From: Companilactobacillus furfuricola
Lineage (GTDB): Bacteria; Bacillota; Bacilli; Lactobacillales; Lactobacillaceae
DNA length: 64,000 nucleotides
Direction: 5' to 3'
Assembly (NCBI RefSeq): GCF_003946325.1
Contig: NZ_RHNT01000003.1
Coordinates: 1 to 64,000 of the forward strand
Within the stretch, counting starts at the first letter, position 1. Each line of letters begins with the position of its first letter. Made by a program: the position numbers and the translations under genes. Below the pieces are notes generated by a model, which had not been told where the DNA came from, made no database searches, and worked only from the letters and a program-made list of their open reading frames with translations. Positions 1 through 8,678 of the stretch are shown piece after piece.

Positions 1-285
1 GAAAATTGGCATTGAGTATATAAGCCTCTTCTTAAATAAATGCATCAAAATAACCAAACCACGACGAGAACCGGTTTTACCGCTTAGAATAAGACTCGTA
101 TTTGAGATCGTCGAAATGGTCTTCTTCGAGGAGCTCAAATCGACGTCGGCAGCGTTCCAGTGGCTGTATCCCCGGGCCCCGGAGTCGGCATTGAACGTAG
201 CAACAAAAATACTACCTCCCACCAAAACACCAAACAAACTACCAGCACACAACAAAATAAAACGCTTCTGTCTGCCATAGCTCTC
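1..285 (-). other. Possible 5' part of an unrecognised gene or gene remnant, cut by the window edge
   Basis: One minus-strand frame stays open from a TAA at 288-286 to the window edge. It has no ATG near its beginning; a TTG at 255 could start it. The beginning reads like a basic residue cluster followed by a hydrophobic stretch, as in a membrane anchor or signal peptide. An ATG with a plausible AAGAGAG ribosome site exists nearby but lies in another frame that closes after 47 codons, which would fit a frameshifted remnant. The middle (about 120-190) is clearly richer in G+C than its surroundings and holds a CCCCGGGCCCCGG run. I do not recognise a family. It could be non-coding. Confidence 0.25.
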
Positions 286-293
286 TTACATCT

Positions 294-329
294 ATAAAAA
301 AAAGACGCCTCTACAATCAGCGTCTTCCA
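294..329 (-). terminator. Rho-independent terminator of the maltose operon
   Basis: AAGACGC and GCGTCTT arms enclose a short loop, followed on the minus strand by a run of eight T. It lies just after the galM stop codon. Confidence 0.85.
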
Positions 330-334
330 AAATA

Positions 335-1339
335 TTAATCTTTTAAATATTTATACTTATTAGTATATGTTACCGTTTTACCAGCAGGCAAAACAATATC
401 ACCAAAATCCTTATGATTAACAGCGTCAGGTAAAGTTTGCAGCTCAGTAGCTAACGAACTATATTCATGATCATCCTGCTTCTCACTATCTTGCGGATTA
501 GCAGTAAAAATCACCATACCGTTCCGATCAGAGAACAACTTAACCCTACGACCATCACCACTCAACTCAGCAACAGCTGATTTCGACTTACCAGTCACAT
601 AACAATCATCAAATTCGATCTTTTGATTTTCGGCATATAACTCCTTCAACCCTTGAGCAATAGTTCTAGGTTTTCTAAAATCATATCCAGAAGTTACAGG
701 AAGCTTACGACCTGTTGGAACCTTATCACCATAAATTGCCAATGACTCATCAGCGTTGATCTGTAATTTTTGCTCCGAAACATCCGTTGTGTCATCCAGT
801 ACGTTAAAGTACACATGGCAAGTTGGATTGAAAAGCGTATCTTCTGTACTCTCACCAGTGTATTCAATAACAACTTCATCATTTTTATTCAAAGTATATT
901 TGATCGTTAATGTTAAGTCTCCTGGGAAATTATCGTCAGCACTTTTCATAACGGTTGTGAAAATGACAGCATTGTTCTTTTCGTCGATCTTGCTGGCAAA
1001 ATTATGTGTTTGGATACCCTTTTCGCCACCATGTAACAAATTGTCGCCCTCATTAGCAGGTAACTTAAATTGCTTTCCATTGATCTCAAACTTAGCATTT
1101 CCAATTCTTCCAGCTACCCGACCAACAGTTTTTCCAACTTGGTAAGGATTAGCAACGTAACCCGAAATATCATCATAATGCTCGATCAATGAATGTGTAG
1201 TTCCATCCTCAACAACTTCAAAATTTTGCCAAGCTGCCGCATAACTTATCACATTAATCTTCGTTCCGTTCTTATTCTCAATGGTAAACAATTTGACATC
1301 TTCGCCGTCAACTTGACCAAAATTTTGTTCCTTAATCAT
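335..1339 (-). CDS. galM: Aldose 1-epimerase (galactose mutarotase family)
   Basis: Interconverts alpha and beta anomers of aldohexoses in the cytoplasm. The 334-aa length fits the family. Visible landmarks are NEGDNLLHGG at 96-105 (first conserved His, H103), CHVYFNV with the general-acid His at 175, FDDCY around 243-247 (substrate-binding Asp), and ATELQTLPD with the catalytic base Glu299. It is the last gene of the maltose module and its ATG overlaps the pgmB stop as TAATG, so translation is probably coupled. In this context it would equilibrate the anomers of glucose and glucose 1-phosphate-linked sugars released by inverting phosphorolysis of maltose. The physiological substrate is inferred from the neighbours. 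Confidence 0.92.
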   Translation of the reverse strand: MIKEQNFGQVDGEDVKLFTIENKNGTKINVISYAAAWQNFEVVEDGTTHSLIEHYDDISGYVANPYQVGKTVGRVAGRIGNAKFEINGKQFKLPANEGDNLLHGGEKGIQTHNFASKIDEKNNAVIFTTVMKSADDNFPGDLTLTIKYTLNKNDEVVIEYTGESTEDTLFNPTCHVYFNVLDDTTDVSEQKLQINADESLAIYGDKVPTGRKLPVTSGYDFRKPRTIAQGLKELYAENQKIEFDDCYVTGKSKSAVAELSGDGRRVKLFSDRNGMVIFTANPQDSEKQDDHEYSSLATELQTLPDAVNHKDFGDIVLPAGKTVTYTNKYKYLKD

Positions 1340-2022
1340 TAAACCTCTCCCACTTCCATAGCTTTTTTGATGTTGGCCAAAGTCAATTCTGAAGTCTTGG
1401 TGAAATTAATGTCTGCTTCGGATAAGACATTTACATCCCCAATACCAATTGAAGTTTCTCCAGCAGAATTGATCGACTCAACACCTACTTTGGCATCTTC
1501 GACTCCGATACATTGTTCTGGCTTTAAGTTAAGAACTTGTGCCCCACGTGCAAAAATCTCTGGATCTGGTTTCCCATGTTTGAGTTTTGCAGGGTCAACT
1601 TTCTCTGCAAAATACTTAGCCAAACCTAATTGTTCCAAAACAAGTGGAGAATTCTTAGATGCTGATGCAAGCGACAACTTATAATTATTTGCTTCCAAAC
1701 TAGCTAGAAAATCTGCGATACCTGGTAAAATTGCCGAAGAGTCCATACCCTTTAGTAGATCCAAATAATTGGCATTTTTCTTGGCAGCGTACTTTTCTTT
1801 TTCTTCTTGGGTATAATCGTTCTCTTTGCCACCAGTTTTCAAGATCAACTCCAATGAATCCATCCGACTGACACCCTTTAAATTATCAGCTAATTCATCG
1901 CTCCATTGAACTCCTAATTCATCTGCTAGCTGATGCCATGCCTTTGAGTGGTAAACAGAAGTATCGGCGATAACACCATCGAGATCGAAGACGAAACCTT
2001 TAATATCCTTGAATTTAACCAT
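1339..2022 (-). CDS. pgmB: Beta-phosphoglucomutase
   Basis: HAD-superfamily enzyme that converts beta-glucose 1-phosphate to glucose 6-phosphate through a beta-glucose 1,6-bisphosphate intermediate. At 227 aa it has the usual length. The N-terminal VFDLDGV motif places the nucleophile at Asp13 and the acid/base at Asp15. A helical cap follows with YHSKAW, then the SASKNS region (HAD motif II), the KPDPEIF segment (motif III lysine) and GVEDAKVGVES (motif IV acidic residues). It sits between maltose phosphorylase, which makes its substrate, and galM. A GGAAGG ribosome site precedes the ATG. A terminator-like hairpin separates it from the upstream mapA, so it may be expressed at a lower level. 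Confidence 0.95.
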   Translation of the reverse strand: MVKFKDIKGFVFDLDGVIADTSVYHSKAWHQLADELGVQWSDELADNLKGVSRMDSLELILKTGGKENDYTQEEKEKYAAKKNANYLDLLKGMDSSAILPGIADFLASLEANNYKLSLASASKNSPLVLEQLGLAKYFAEKVDPAKLKHGKPDPEIFARGAQVLNLKPEQCIGVEDAKVGVESINSAGETSIGIGDVNVLSEADINFTKTSELTLANIKKAMEVGEV

Positions 2023-2037
2023 CTATATCCTTCCTTT

Positions 2038-2075
2038 CAAAAAAGGTGTCCGAATTTTCAAAAACCCAGACACCT
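2038..2075 (-). terminator. Internal terminator or attenuator between mapA and pgmB
   Basis: AGGTGTC (2044-2050) and GACACCT (2069-2075) pair perfectly, and the minus strand continues with six T. No promoter is obvious between it and pgmB, so partial read-through is the likely role. Confidence 0.7.
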
Positions 2076-2080
2076 AATAA

Positions 2081-4336
2081 CTAATTAGTTTGTAATGAAT
2101 CTAATGTAACCGTCTTGTTATTTACTTTAATATCAAGTGGTTCACCGGAAATCAGCTTTAAGTGATTGCCGTCTTTATCAACGGAGACTTCGATAACACG
2201 ACCTCTAAACACTTGTCTAAATGAGTAACTTTGCCATTTTTGTGGTAAGAAAGGCTTGTAACTCAACACATCGTCGTGAACTCTCATTCCTGCGAAACCT
2301 TGAACCATGGCGATCCAACCACCAGTCATTGAAGTAATATGCAATCCGTCTACTGTGTCATTATTATAGTTGTCTAAGTCTAGTCTAGCTGTTCTTTCAT
2401 ATAATTCAACCGCTTTCTTTTCATAATGTAAGTCGGCAGCGACTACGGAATAGATAGCAGGAGAAAGGCTGGACTCGTGAACTGTCAATGGTTCGTAGAA
2501 GTCAAAATTGCTCTTCTTTTGTTCTGGTGTGAAGTCATCAATAAAGTCATAAATAACTTGTAAGACATCACCTTGCTTGATATAAGGCGAACGCAAGATC
2601 TTATCCCATGACCAATTTTGATTAATTGGTCTTTGATCTTCAGGAATAGCAGAAACAGGTTGTATATCCTTATCTAAAAAGCCGTCATGCTGTACGAAAA
2701 TATCTAGATCTTTGTCGTAAGGTAAGTACATCCGATCAACAATATCTTGCCATTTAGCTTTTTCTTCATCTGAGACGTTTAATTTCTTAGTTTGTTCGGG
2801 AGTTACTTCGCCAAGAACTTTCAGTGTATATTCCAATGTCCAACGTGCTAAATAATTAGTGTTCCAGTTATTATCAACATTGTTTTCATACTCATCAGGA
2901 CCTGTTACACCATGGATCATATACTGGTTGTTGCGTTCGCTAAAGTGTACTCGATCAGCCCAAAATCTGGAAATCTCTGTAAGGACTTTGGAGCCTTCAT
3001 TAAGCACATACGATTTATCGCCAGTATATCTAGTGTAATTGTAGATGGCAAAGGCAATATCACCGTTTCTATGGATCTCTTCAAAGGTGATCTCCCACTC
3101 ATTGTGGCATTCAATACCATTAAAAGTAACCATTGGGTACAATGCACCCTTTAGGCCTTGTTCTTTAGCATTGACGTATGCTCCATCTAATTGTTTGTAA
3201 CGATACATCAACAGATTTCTAGTTACTTCTGGCTTGGTAATACCTAGGTAAACCGGAACGGCGAATGCTTCGGTGTCCCAATACGTTGCACCACCGTATT
3301 TTTCACCAGTGAATCCTTTAGGACCGATATTCAATCTTGCATCGTCTCCATAGTATGTTGTGAAGAGGCCAAATAAATTGAAGCGCATTCCTTGTTGTGC
3401 CTCGTCATCGCCTTGGATCTTGACGTCTGATTGTTCCCATCTTTGAGCCCAGATATTCTTATGAGCTGTTAATAATTCATCATACGAAATAGTTGATACT
3501 TTCTTTGATAAATCATTCATGGCTTTGACCAATTTGTCTTGGCTATCATAATCACGTGAAGTTACAACAATGACACGTTTTTCAAATGAAGCTACTTCGC
3601 CTTGACTCAACTTACCAGTAAAAGTCGTGGACGTCTCTAAATCCGTTAATTCGTTGCCGACAGGTTGCAAACTAGTAACATAATTTGCTTGCATCCCGGA
3701 GGTGAATCTCGGTGTCCCGAAATCATTGGCAACTGTTTCAGCTACAATGCTTCCAGCAGCGATATCTTTAACTTCCCAGAATCGTTCGTCGTAATTTGCA
3801 TCTTCGTTTTTCACATTAGCATCGATGGCTGAGATGACCTTGATCTCAACAGGCTCATTGGAAAGGTTTTCCATTGTTACTTTTTGAACTGATAGTTCTT
3901 TTTGAGCAACACTTAAAAGTCTTTCAAAGTTAAATTTCACTTTGGCATCGCCTTTTGTAACAACGAATGAACGTGTTAAAACGGCATCTTTCATATGTAA
4001 ATTTAATTCAAAATCACTAATTTGATCTTTTGCGAGATCAAGTTTTGATCCATTGATCTCAAAATTCATTTTGATGAAGTTAACAGCATTGATAACCTTG
4101 CCGAAATACTTTGGATAGCCATTTTTCCACCAACCAACTCGAGTCTTGTCGGGGAACCAAACGCCACCCAGATAAATTCCTGAAAGGCTGTCGCCAGAAT
4201 AATCTTCATCGAAAAAGCCACGCATACCCATGTAGCCGTTACCTAAACTAGTCATCGATTCTTGTAGTCTTTTATCTTCAGCCTTAAATTCATGTGTTGA
4301 AACATTCCAAGGTTGAACTTCAAAAATTCTTTTCAT
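2081..4336 (-). CDS. mapA: Maltose phosphorylase, glycoside hydrolase family 65
   Basis: Cleaves maltose with inorganic phosphate into glucose and beta-glucose 1-phosphate, saving one ATP per maltose. The 751-aa length fits GH65 phosphorylases. Domain order: N-terminal beta-sandwich (about 1-270), alpha/alpha barrel with WDTEAF at 353-358, then GPDEYENNVDNNW with the catalytic acid Glu482, and a C-terminal beta-sheet domain. HESSLSP near residue 620 corresponds to the phosphate-binding part of the family. The motif around Glu482 matches maltose rather than trehalose or kojibiose phosphorylases as I know them, but substrate choice within GH65 is partly inferred from the neighbours. An AAGGAG ribosome site precedes the ATG. 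Confidence 0.93.
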   Translation of the reverse strand: MKRIFEVQPWNVSTHEFKAEDKRLQESMTSLGNGYMGMRGFFDEDYSGDSLSGIYLGGVWFPDKTRVGWWKNGYPKYFGKVINAVNFIKMNFEINGSKLDLAKDQISDFELNLHMKDAVLTRSFVVTKGDAKVKFNFERLLSVAQKELSVQKVTMENLSNEPVEIKVISAIDANVKNEDANYDERFWEVKDIAAGSIVAETVANDFGTPRFTSGMQANYVTSLQPVGNELTDLETSTTFTGKLSQGEVASFEKRVIVVTSRDYDSQDKLVKAMNDLSKKVSTISYDELLTAHKNIWAQRWEQSDVKIQGDDEAQQGMRFNLFGLFTTYYGDDARLNIGPKGFTGEKYGGATYWDTEAFAVPVYLGITKPEVTRNLLMYRYKQLDGAYVNAKEQGLKGALYPMVTFNGIECHNEWEITFEEIHRNGDIAFAIYNYTRYTGDKSYVLNEGSKVLTEISRFWADRVHFSERNNQYMIHGVTGPDEYENNVDNNWNTNYLARWTLEYTLKVLGEVTPEQTKKLNVSDEEKAKWQDIVDRMYLPYDKDLDIFVQHDGFLDKDIQPVSAIPEDQRPINQNWSWDKILRSPYIKQGDVLQVIYDFIDDFTPEQKKSNFDFYEPLTVHESSLSPAIYSVVAADLHYEKKAVELYERTARLDLDNYNNDTVDGLHITSMTGGWIAMVQGFAGMRVHDDVLSYKPFLPQKWQSYSFRQVFRGRVIEVSVDKDGNHLKLISGEPLDIKVNNKTVTLDSLQTN

Positions 4337-4363
4337 CGTGATTCTCCTTTTTAAGCTGTAATT

Positions 4364-5719
4364 TTAAGCTTTATAAGTTTCTTTGATAAATCCTACTGAT
4401 AAAGCACCTACTGCCATGATGATCCCAGATAGCAAGAACATGTGTGGTTGTGAGTTACCTAATAATGGGAACAAAGCAAAACTTAATAATGATGCAACGA
4501 TTTGTGGTAAACAAATTGAACCGTTGAATAATCCTAAATAAGTACCCATATGTTCACCTGATAAAGCATTAGTGATCATCGTCAATGGATAAGTATTCAT
4601 AGCAGCCCAAGCCATTCCAACGAGCACGAATGAGACGATCAATGCATATTGACTGTGAATGAAGAAGACTGATAAGAAACCAGCTGCACCTAAAAGTAAA
4701 CTAAGTGCATAGCCTAACTTGTGATGGTTGTTAGGAACTTTTGCTAAAACATATGACCAAACAACAGCGGCGATCGATTGAACAGCTGCTAAAACACCAT
4801 ACCAGTTACCTGCTGCTTGATATCCAGCTGAACTAGCATTTGATGTATTCCAAACGTTAACTGAAATTGCACCAGCTGAATAAGTCCAAAGATATTGGAA
4901 AGCCATCCAGCAGAAGAATTGAACTAGTGTTACTGTCCAGAAAACTTTAGGAGCTTTCTTGAGAAGAGCTAACCAGTTACCACCTGTTTTATTAGCGTCT
5001 TCTGAAATGCCGTGATACTTAGCGTAAGTTTTAGGATCATATTCTTTAACTCTAAAAATCGTAATGATAGTGGAAATAACTAAAATAGCGGCACCGATAT
5101 AGAAGGACCAAACAACTGACTGTGGTACAACACCTTTTTTAGCCGTGTTGGCAATTCCTAGTGCTGTGAAAACAAATGGGAAGATCGCGGCGATAACCGC
5201 ACCAGTATTGGATAAGAAACTTTGAATACCGTAGGCATAACTCTTTTGATCATCATTGACCATATCCCCGACCATCATCTTGAATGGTTGCATAGCAACG
5301 TTTGATGATAGATCAAGAAAAGCAACGGTAATAGCACCAAAAAGTAAAGCTGCAAGAGATCCATAACCAAATCCCATAGAGCCAGAATTTGGCAGTAAGA
5401 ACATAACGATAGCGGCAACTACTGTACCTAAAATCAAGTAAGGCAATCGTCTACCACCTAATTTAGGTGCCCAAGTTCTATCTGAATAGTAACCAACGAT
5501 CGGTTGGACGATCAATCCTGCTAATGGTGGCAAGATGAAGAACCAACCTAAGTTGTTAGGGTCAGCTCCAATAGTTTGGAAGATCCGACTCATCTGCGAA
5601 CTTTGTAAAGTGAAGGCCATTTGAACGCCTAAAAATCCTAAACTAAGCATCCAGATGGTATTCGAAGACAGCTTTGGTAAACCAACGCCATCTTGTTTTG
5701 TCTCTTTTTTATCTGACAT
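4364..5719 (-). CDS. malT: MFS maltose transporter, SLC45-like
   Basis: A 451-aa integral membrane protein with about twelve hydrophobic segments. It has the SLC45-type signature of the major facilitator superfamily: GWFFILPPLAGLIVQPIVG followed by YYSDRTW and GGRRLPY in the first cytoplasmic loop, and LDLSSNVAMQPFK in segment four. Such proteins are proton-coupled sugar importers in lactobacilli. It is first in a module with maltose phosphorylase, so maltose is the likely substrate. The start follows GAGGGGGAAAC. Its promoter carries a MalR-type operator and a cre-like site. The symbol malT is used here for the transporter, not for the enterobacterial activator. Confidence 0.88.
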   Translation of the reverse strand: MSDKKETKQDGVGLPKLSSNTIWMLSLGFLGVQMAFTLQSSQMSRIFQTIGADPNNLGWFFILPPLAGLIVQPIVGYYSDRTWAPKLGGRRLPYLILGTVVAAIVMFLLPNSGSMGFGYGSLAALLFGAITVAFLDLSSNVAMQPFKMMVGDMVNDDQKSYAYGIQSFLSNTGAVIAAIFPFVFTALGIANTAKKGVVPQSVVWSFYIGAAILVISTIITIFRVKEYDPKTYAKYHGISEDANKTGGNWLALLKKAPKVFWTVTLVQFFCWMAFQYLWTYSAGAISVNVWNTSNASSAGYQAAGNWYGVLAAVQSIAAVVWSYVLAKVPNNHHKLGYALSLLLGAAGFLSVFFIHSQYALIVSFVLVGMAWAAMNTYPLTMITNALSGEHMGTYLGLFNGSICLPQIVASLLSFALFPLLGNSQPHMFLLSGIIMAVGALSVGFIKETYKA

Positions 5720-5763
5720 GATGTTTCCCCCTCAATTCGTTGTATGAATTAATTTATGGTCTT

Positions 5764-5803
5764 AGTATAAAACCGCTTCCAATTTTATGCAACCGTTTGC
5801 GCA
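5764..5803 (-). promoter_or_regulatory. Promoter of malT with overlapping MalR-type operator and cre-like site
   Basis: On the minus strand a -35 TTGCAT (5787-5792) is 17 bp from a -10 TATACT (5764-5769). The near-palindrome TGCAACCGTTTGCGCA (5788-5803) has the CG-centred form of LacI/MalR operators and covers the -35. A second CG-centred site, TGGAAGCGGTTTTA on the minus strand (5768-5781), differs from the cre consensus at two fixed positions and overlaps the upstream edge of the -10. Binding of either regulator would block polymerase. Confidence 0.8.
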
Positions 5804-6032
5804 GAAGCTAGTGATTTATTTTACATGTACATTTGTCGATAAAAGTTGATATATCAATCTCGGATACTCTTTTTAAATTACGAAAAAAATTTATAATTTT
5901 TTGATGATCGATGGCATTTTGTAAAATCTTGGCCAATATTCAGAAAAATTGGGTAAAAAAATAAACCTCAAATTTTGATATGAGATTTATTTTTACTTTA
6001 TCTATATGTGAAATACTATTGTCAGCGAAAAT
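5804..6032. other. AT-rich spacer between malT promoter and malR, with terminator
   Basis: No gene is visible. The stretch 5955-5997 holds an inverted repeat, AAATAAACCTCA paired with TGAGATTTATTT, flanked by A-rich and T-rich runs. It would terminate the minus-strand malR transcript. Confidence 0.65.
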
Positions 6033-7001
6033 CTAAACAATCTTATACCCGACTAACAAATGTTTCTTCTCGTTGATCTTGTCATCCTCTCGATCGCTAA
6101 ACAAGAGTAAAGCTGCCTTTTTCCCCATTTCTTCTGGGAAGAGATCTACCGTTTTGTAATTTCGGTCTAAAAGCACCTGTGGCAAAGAATTGTTGAACCC
6201 CATAATATCAATTTGTTTCAATGGATAAACTTTTTTGAAATTATCGACGAAGTTCATCGCATTAATATCATCGGTTGCCACTGCTCCATCAACCTGTGGT
6301 TCTTCAAAGATCTGTCTTTCTAATTTTTGCGGATCATTTTGATCGACTGTAAATTCGTGAAATGATAAATCATGCTCGTCCAAAACCTGCTTAAAACCTG
6401 CAAATCGTTCTTTTTCAAAAAGCCAATTTTCTGGCGAATGCACGAATGCCAATTCGGTCGGCTGACTTTGTTCGATCAAATATCTAGTTGCCGCAGCCCC
6501 AGCTTCTTTATTGTTATTGTTGACATAATAATCAGATGGTTCTGTTGGTTGACCGATGACGACGAAACGAAGTTGATTTTCACGCAAAAACTGTGCGATC
6601 GGATCATTTGGCTGCGAGTACAATAAGATAAATCGCTTGATCTTGCTTTGATAAATCATCGATTTAACGTTTCTTTGAAGATCAGCAACTGTCTTGGTAA
6701 TGGCAACAGATAAGGCATAACCTCGCTTGATCAATTCATCGTTGACACCACTTAGTACCTTGATGTAGAAAGGATTGCTCTGTACAGCATGACCATCGAC
6801 TGGAAATATCACCCCGACAGCGGACGCTTCACCAGTTGTTAAGTTCTTAGCATTATAGTCTGGCAAATATCCGAGCTGATCAGCGATCAACTGTACACGT
6901 TCGATCGTTTTTTTGCTGATATGTGGATTATTGTTGAGCGCCCTCGACGCTGTTGACGGAGAAACGCCAGCCTGTTTGGCAATATCTCTAATTGTGACCA
7001 A
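6033..7001 (-). CDS. malR: LacI/GalR-family regulator, probable maltose regulator MalR
   Basis: A DNA-binding repressor of 322 aa from the start chosen here. The N-terminal helix-turn-helix reads TIRDIAKQAGVSPSTASRA, followed by the hinge helix and a periplasmic-binding-protein-like effector domain (GVIFPVDG, VVIGQP, DGAVATDD, DIMGFNN). The start is set to TTG at 7001, because AGGGG at 7010-7014 is 8 nt upstream and the resulting MVTIRDIAK is the usual family beginning; a GTG at 7010 would overlap the ribosome site. It lies directly upstream of malT, whose promoter carries a LacI-type operator. Maltose or a derivative as inducer is inferred. Confidence 0.87.
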   Translation of the reverse strand: MVTIRDIAKQAGVSPSTASRALNNNPHISKKTIERVQLIADQLGYLPDYNAKNLTTGEASAVGVIFPVDGHAVQSNPFYIKVLSGVNDELIKRGYALSVAITKTVADLQRNVKSMIYQSKIKRFILLYSQPNDPIAQFLRENQLRFVVIGQPTEPSDYYVNNNNKEAGAAATRYLIEQSQPTELAFVHSPENWLFEKERFAGFKQVLDEHDLSFHEFTVDQNDPQKLERQIFEEPQVDGAVATDDINAMNFVDNFKKVYPLKQIDIMGFNNSLPQVLLDRNYKTVDLFPEEMGKKAALLLFSDREDDKINEKKHLLVGYKIV

Positions 7002-7087
7002 TTCACACACCCCTATAAATAAATCATTTAATATCAGTTTACTGTATATTTCAATATTAGTTAAGCAAATGATAAATTAATTCTTAC

Positions 7088-7105
7088 AAAAAGACAAAGC
7101 TTGTC
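7088..7105 (-). terminator. Weak terminator-like hairpin after the DoxX-like gene
   Basis: The short palindrome GACAAAGCTTGTC (7093-7105) is followed on the minus strand by five T. The stem is short, so this is a weak call. Confidence 0.35.
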
Positions 7106-7162
7106 AGCTCTGCCTTGATTTGCCTAATTATTCAAAGACTTTATATATTGAAATCTTATCAA

Positions 7163-7660
7163 TTACGCTATTGCTTTTTTGTGAAACAAATAAATTCTGA
7201 ACCATAGAATCACCCAGTGATCCAAACCAATTTTTTTAGCGTTATAACCTGCGATCAAGATGAAATAAGTTAGAAAAATGTACAATGGATTGACTGAAAT
7301 CGCTCCCGCTAACAAATACGAGAAATTCATAACTAGACCAAAAAATGCTGCTGCCGTTGTCAAGCAACCAAAGATCAATCCTAAACCAACTAACAGCTCA
7401 CCTCATGATATCAGCACACTCATTCCTTGTGCGTGAGGCAAAATGGAATTGATCATATCATTGAACCACGGATAGACTGCATCGCCACTAGGTCCTTTAA
7501 CAGGACTTTTGACAGCTGCAGCCAGCATTCCTTTCGTAGCCTCACCTGCTCCAATGGTAACTTTAGCAAAACCGGAAAGTGTCCATTTGACACCTAAGTA
7601 AATCATGACAAGTGTTAACAGAACTGTCGCTATTTTATTGTTCCGTAAAAAATTAACCAT
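7163..7660 (-). pseudogene. DoxX-like membrane protein gene interrupted by an in-frame TGA
   Basis: Two minus-strand open frames, 7403-7660 and 7163-7402, are in the same reading frame and are separated only by a TGA at 7405-7403. Read through, they give one protein of about 165 residues with four hydrophobic segments and the DoxX-like signature GELLVGLGLIFGCLT right after the stop. The stop stands where DoxX proteins commonly have a Trp before GE, so TGG to TGA is the simplest explanation. There is no second ribosome site at the break. The gene may encode a truncated 85-aa product, be a pseudogene, or carry a sequencing error. DoxX proteins are linked to thiol and redox homeostasis in other bacteria; the role here is unknown. 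Confidence 0.75.
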
Positions 7661-7736
7661 AACTAAATTCCGCTTTTGATCGATTTTTCAATTATAGTTA
7701 ATCGTTTACAAAAAAATCAAATGATCGTTCTCTTGA

Positions 7737-8516
7737 TTATTTTTTATTAATAAATTCGTCATAAGCAATACCATCTTTGTAAGCAAAACTTCTGGCAGCT
7801 AAATATTTGGTAAATTTACGGTTAGGCTGATCTTTCTCCGTGATCTGTTTGCGAATCCAGCCTTTATGGAGTCTTCTTTGCTTAATGAATTTCACTTGTC
7901 TTAATTCAACGAGTTGATAATCAATATATTTAAGCGCTCGTTGGTCTATTTTGGCTTGTTGTTTATTAGCTTCTTCTTCCTTTTTCACAGTAACTCCATT
8001 TGGCTGCCTGTTTTTATATTGATCGATATTGGCTTGCTCCAATTGTTGCATTGTCTTGCGATCAATTTGACCTGCTTGAAATTGTTGCTTAATTGCTTGA
8101 TTTCTTTGGGCAACTTTTTTCCAGTTATCTTTCCAATCTACATAATTTTCACGATAATCTTGGAAAATTTGCTTGTTGTCCTGATTAACTGCTTGCTGGA
8201 TGTTATTGCGTTTGTTGACAACATCTTGTCGTTTGATGGAGTATGTGTCAACTACAGCCGAAAAACTAATTTCGTCGCCCTCGAACAATTCCTTACCGAT
8301 TTTGAACACTTCTTTATTGGCAAAAACCCAGACATGATCGGCAACGTTAGCTGAAATCGATTTACCTTTTTTATTGCTCAGTTGTACGTCTAATAAGAGC
8401 AGTACAGGACTAAAACCGCCAGCAGGGATCTTTTTGTGACTGAATCTTTCAAACGTTGCCTTGAACCAAAGCCTTTGTCCCAAAAATTTTCCTAGCTGAG
8501 AACGTTGATCTGACAT
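7737..8516 (-). CDS. Hypothetical protein with a beta-rich N-terminus and a charged coiled-coil-like C-terminus
   Basis: I do not recognise a named family. The 259-aa protein has no signal peptide or membrane segment. Residues 1-95 alternate hydrophobic strands (LWFKATFERFS, VLLLLDVQLS, DHVWVFANKEVF, GDEISFSAVVDTY) in a pattern compatible with an OB-like fold. Residues 95-190 are very rich in Gln, Asn, Lys and Glu and should form helix or coiled coil. The C-terminus (190-259) is basic (FIKQRRLHKGWIRKQ). A nucleic-acid-binding role is possible but is inference. The gene stands alone between the broken DoxX-like gene and the divergent broken lactate oxidase gene. Confidence 0.7.
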   Translation of the reverse strand: MSDQRSQLGKFLGQRLWFKATFERFSHKKIPAGGFSPVLLLLDVQLSNKKGKSISANVADHVWVFANKEVFKIGKELFEGDEISFSAVVDTYSIKRQDVVNKRNNIQQAVNQDNKQIFQDYRENYVDWKDNWKKVAQRNQAIKQQFQAGQIDRKTMQQLEQANIDQYKNRQPNGVTVKKEEEANKQQAKIDQRALKYIDYQLVELRQVKFIKQRRLHKGWIRKQITEKDQPNRKFTKYLAARSFAYKDGIAYDEFINKK

Positions 8517-8633
8517 AAAATCGCTTCTTTACAAATTATTGATACTCCCATTTTCCCACAAAATAAGATCTAGTATAAATTTTTTTGTAAGTACGAGAAA
8601 GATAATTTGTATCTGTCAAAGGTCAATGCTATC

Positions 8634-8664
8634 TTGATCATGTTCCGGAACTAGTTTTGATCAA
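8634..8664. promoter_or_regulatory. Inverted repeats upstream of the lactate oxidase gene
   Basis: TTGATCA (8634-8640) and TGATCAA (8658-8664) form a perfect inverted repeat around TTCCGGAA (8643-8650), itself a perfect palindrome though not concentric with the outer arms. It lies 14 nt before the ATG and partly covers the ribosome site region. It could be an operator or an mRNA hairpin. Confidence 0.35.
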
Positions 8665-8678
8665 AGAGAGGATTAAAA

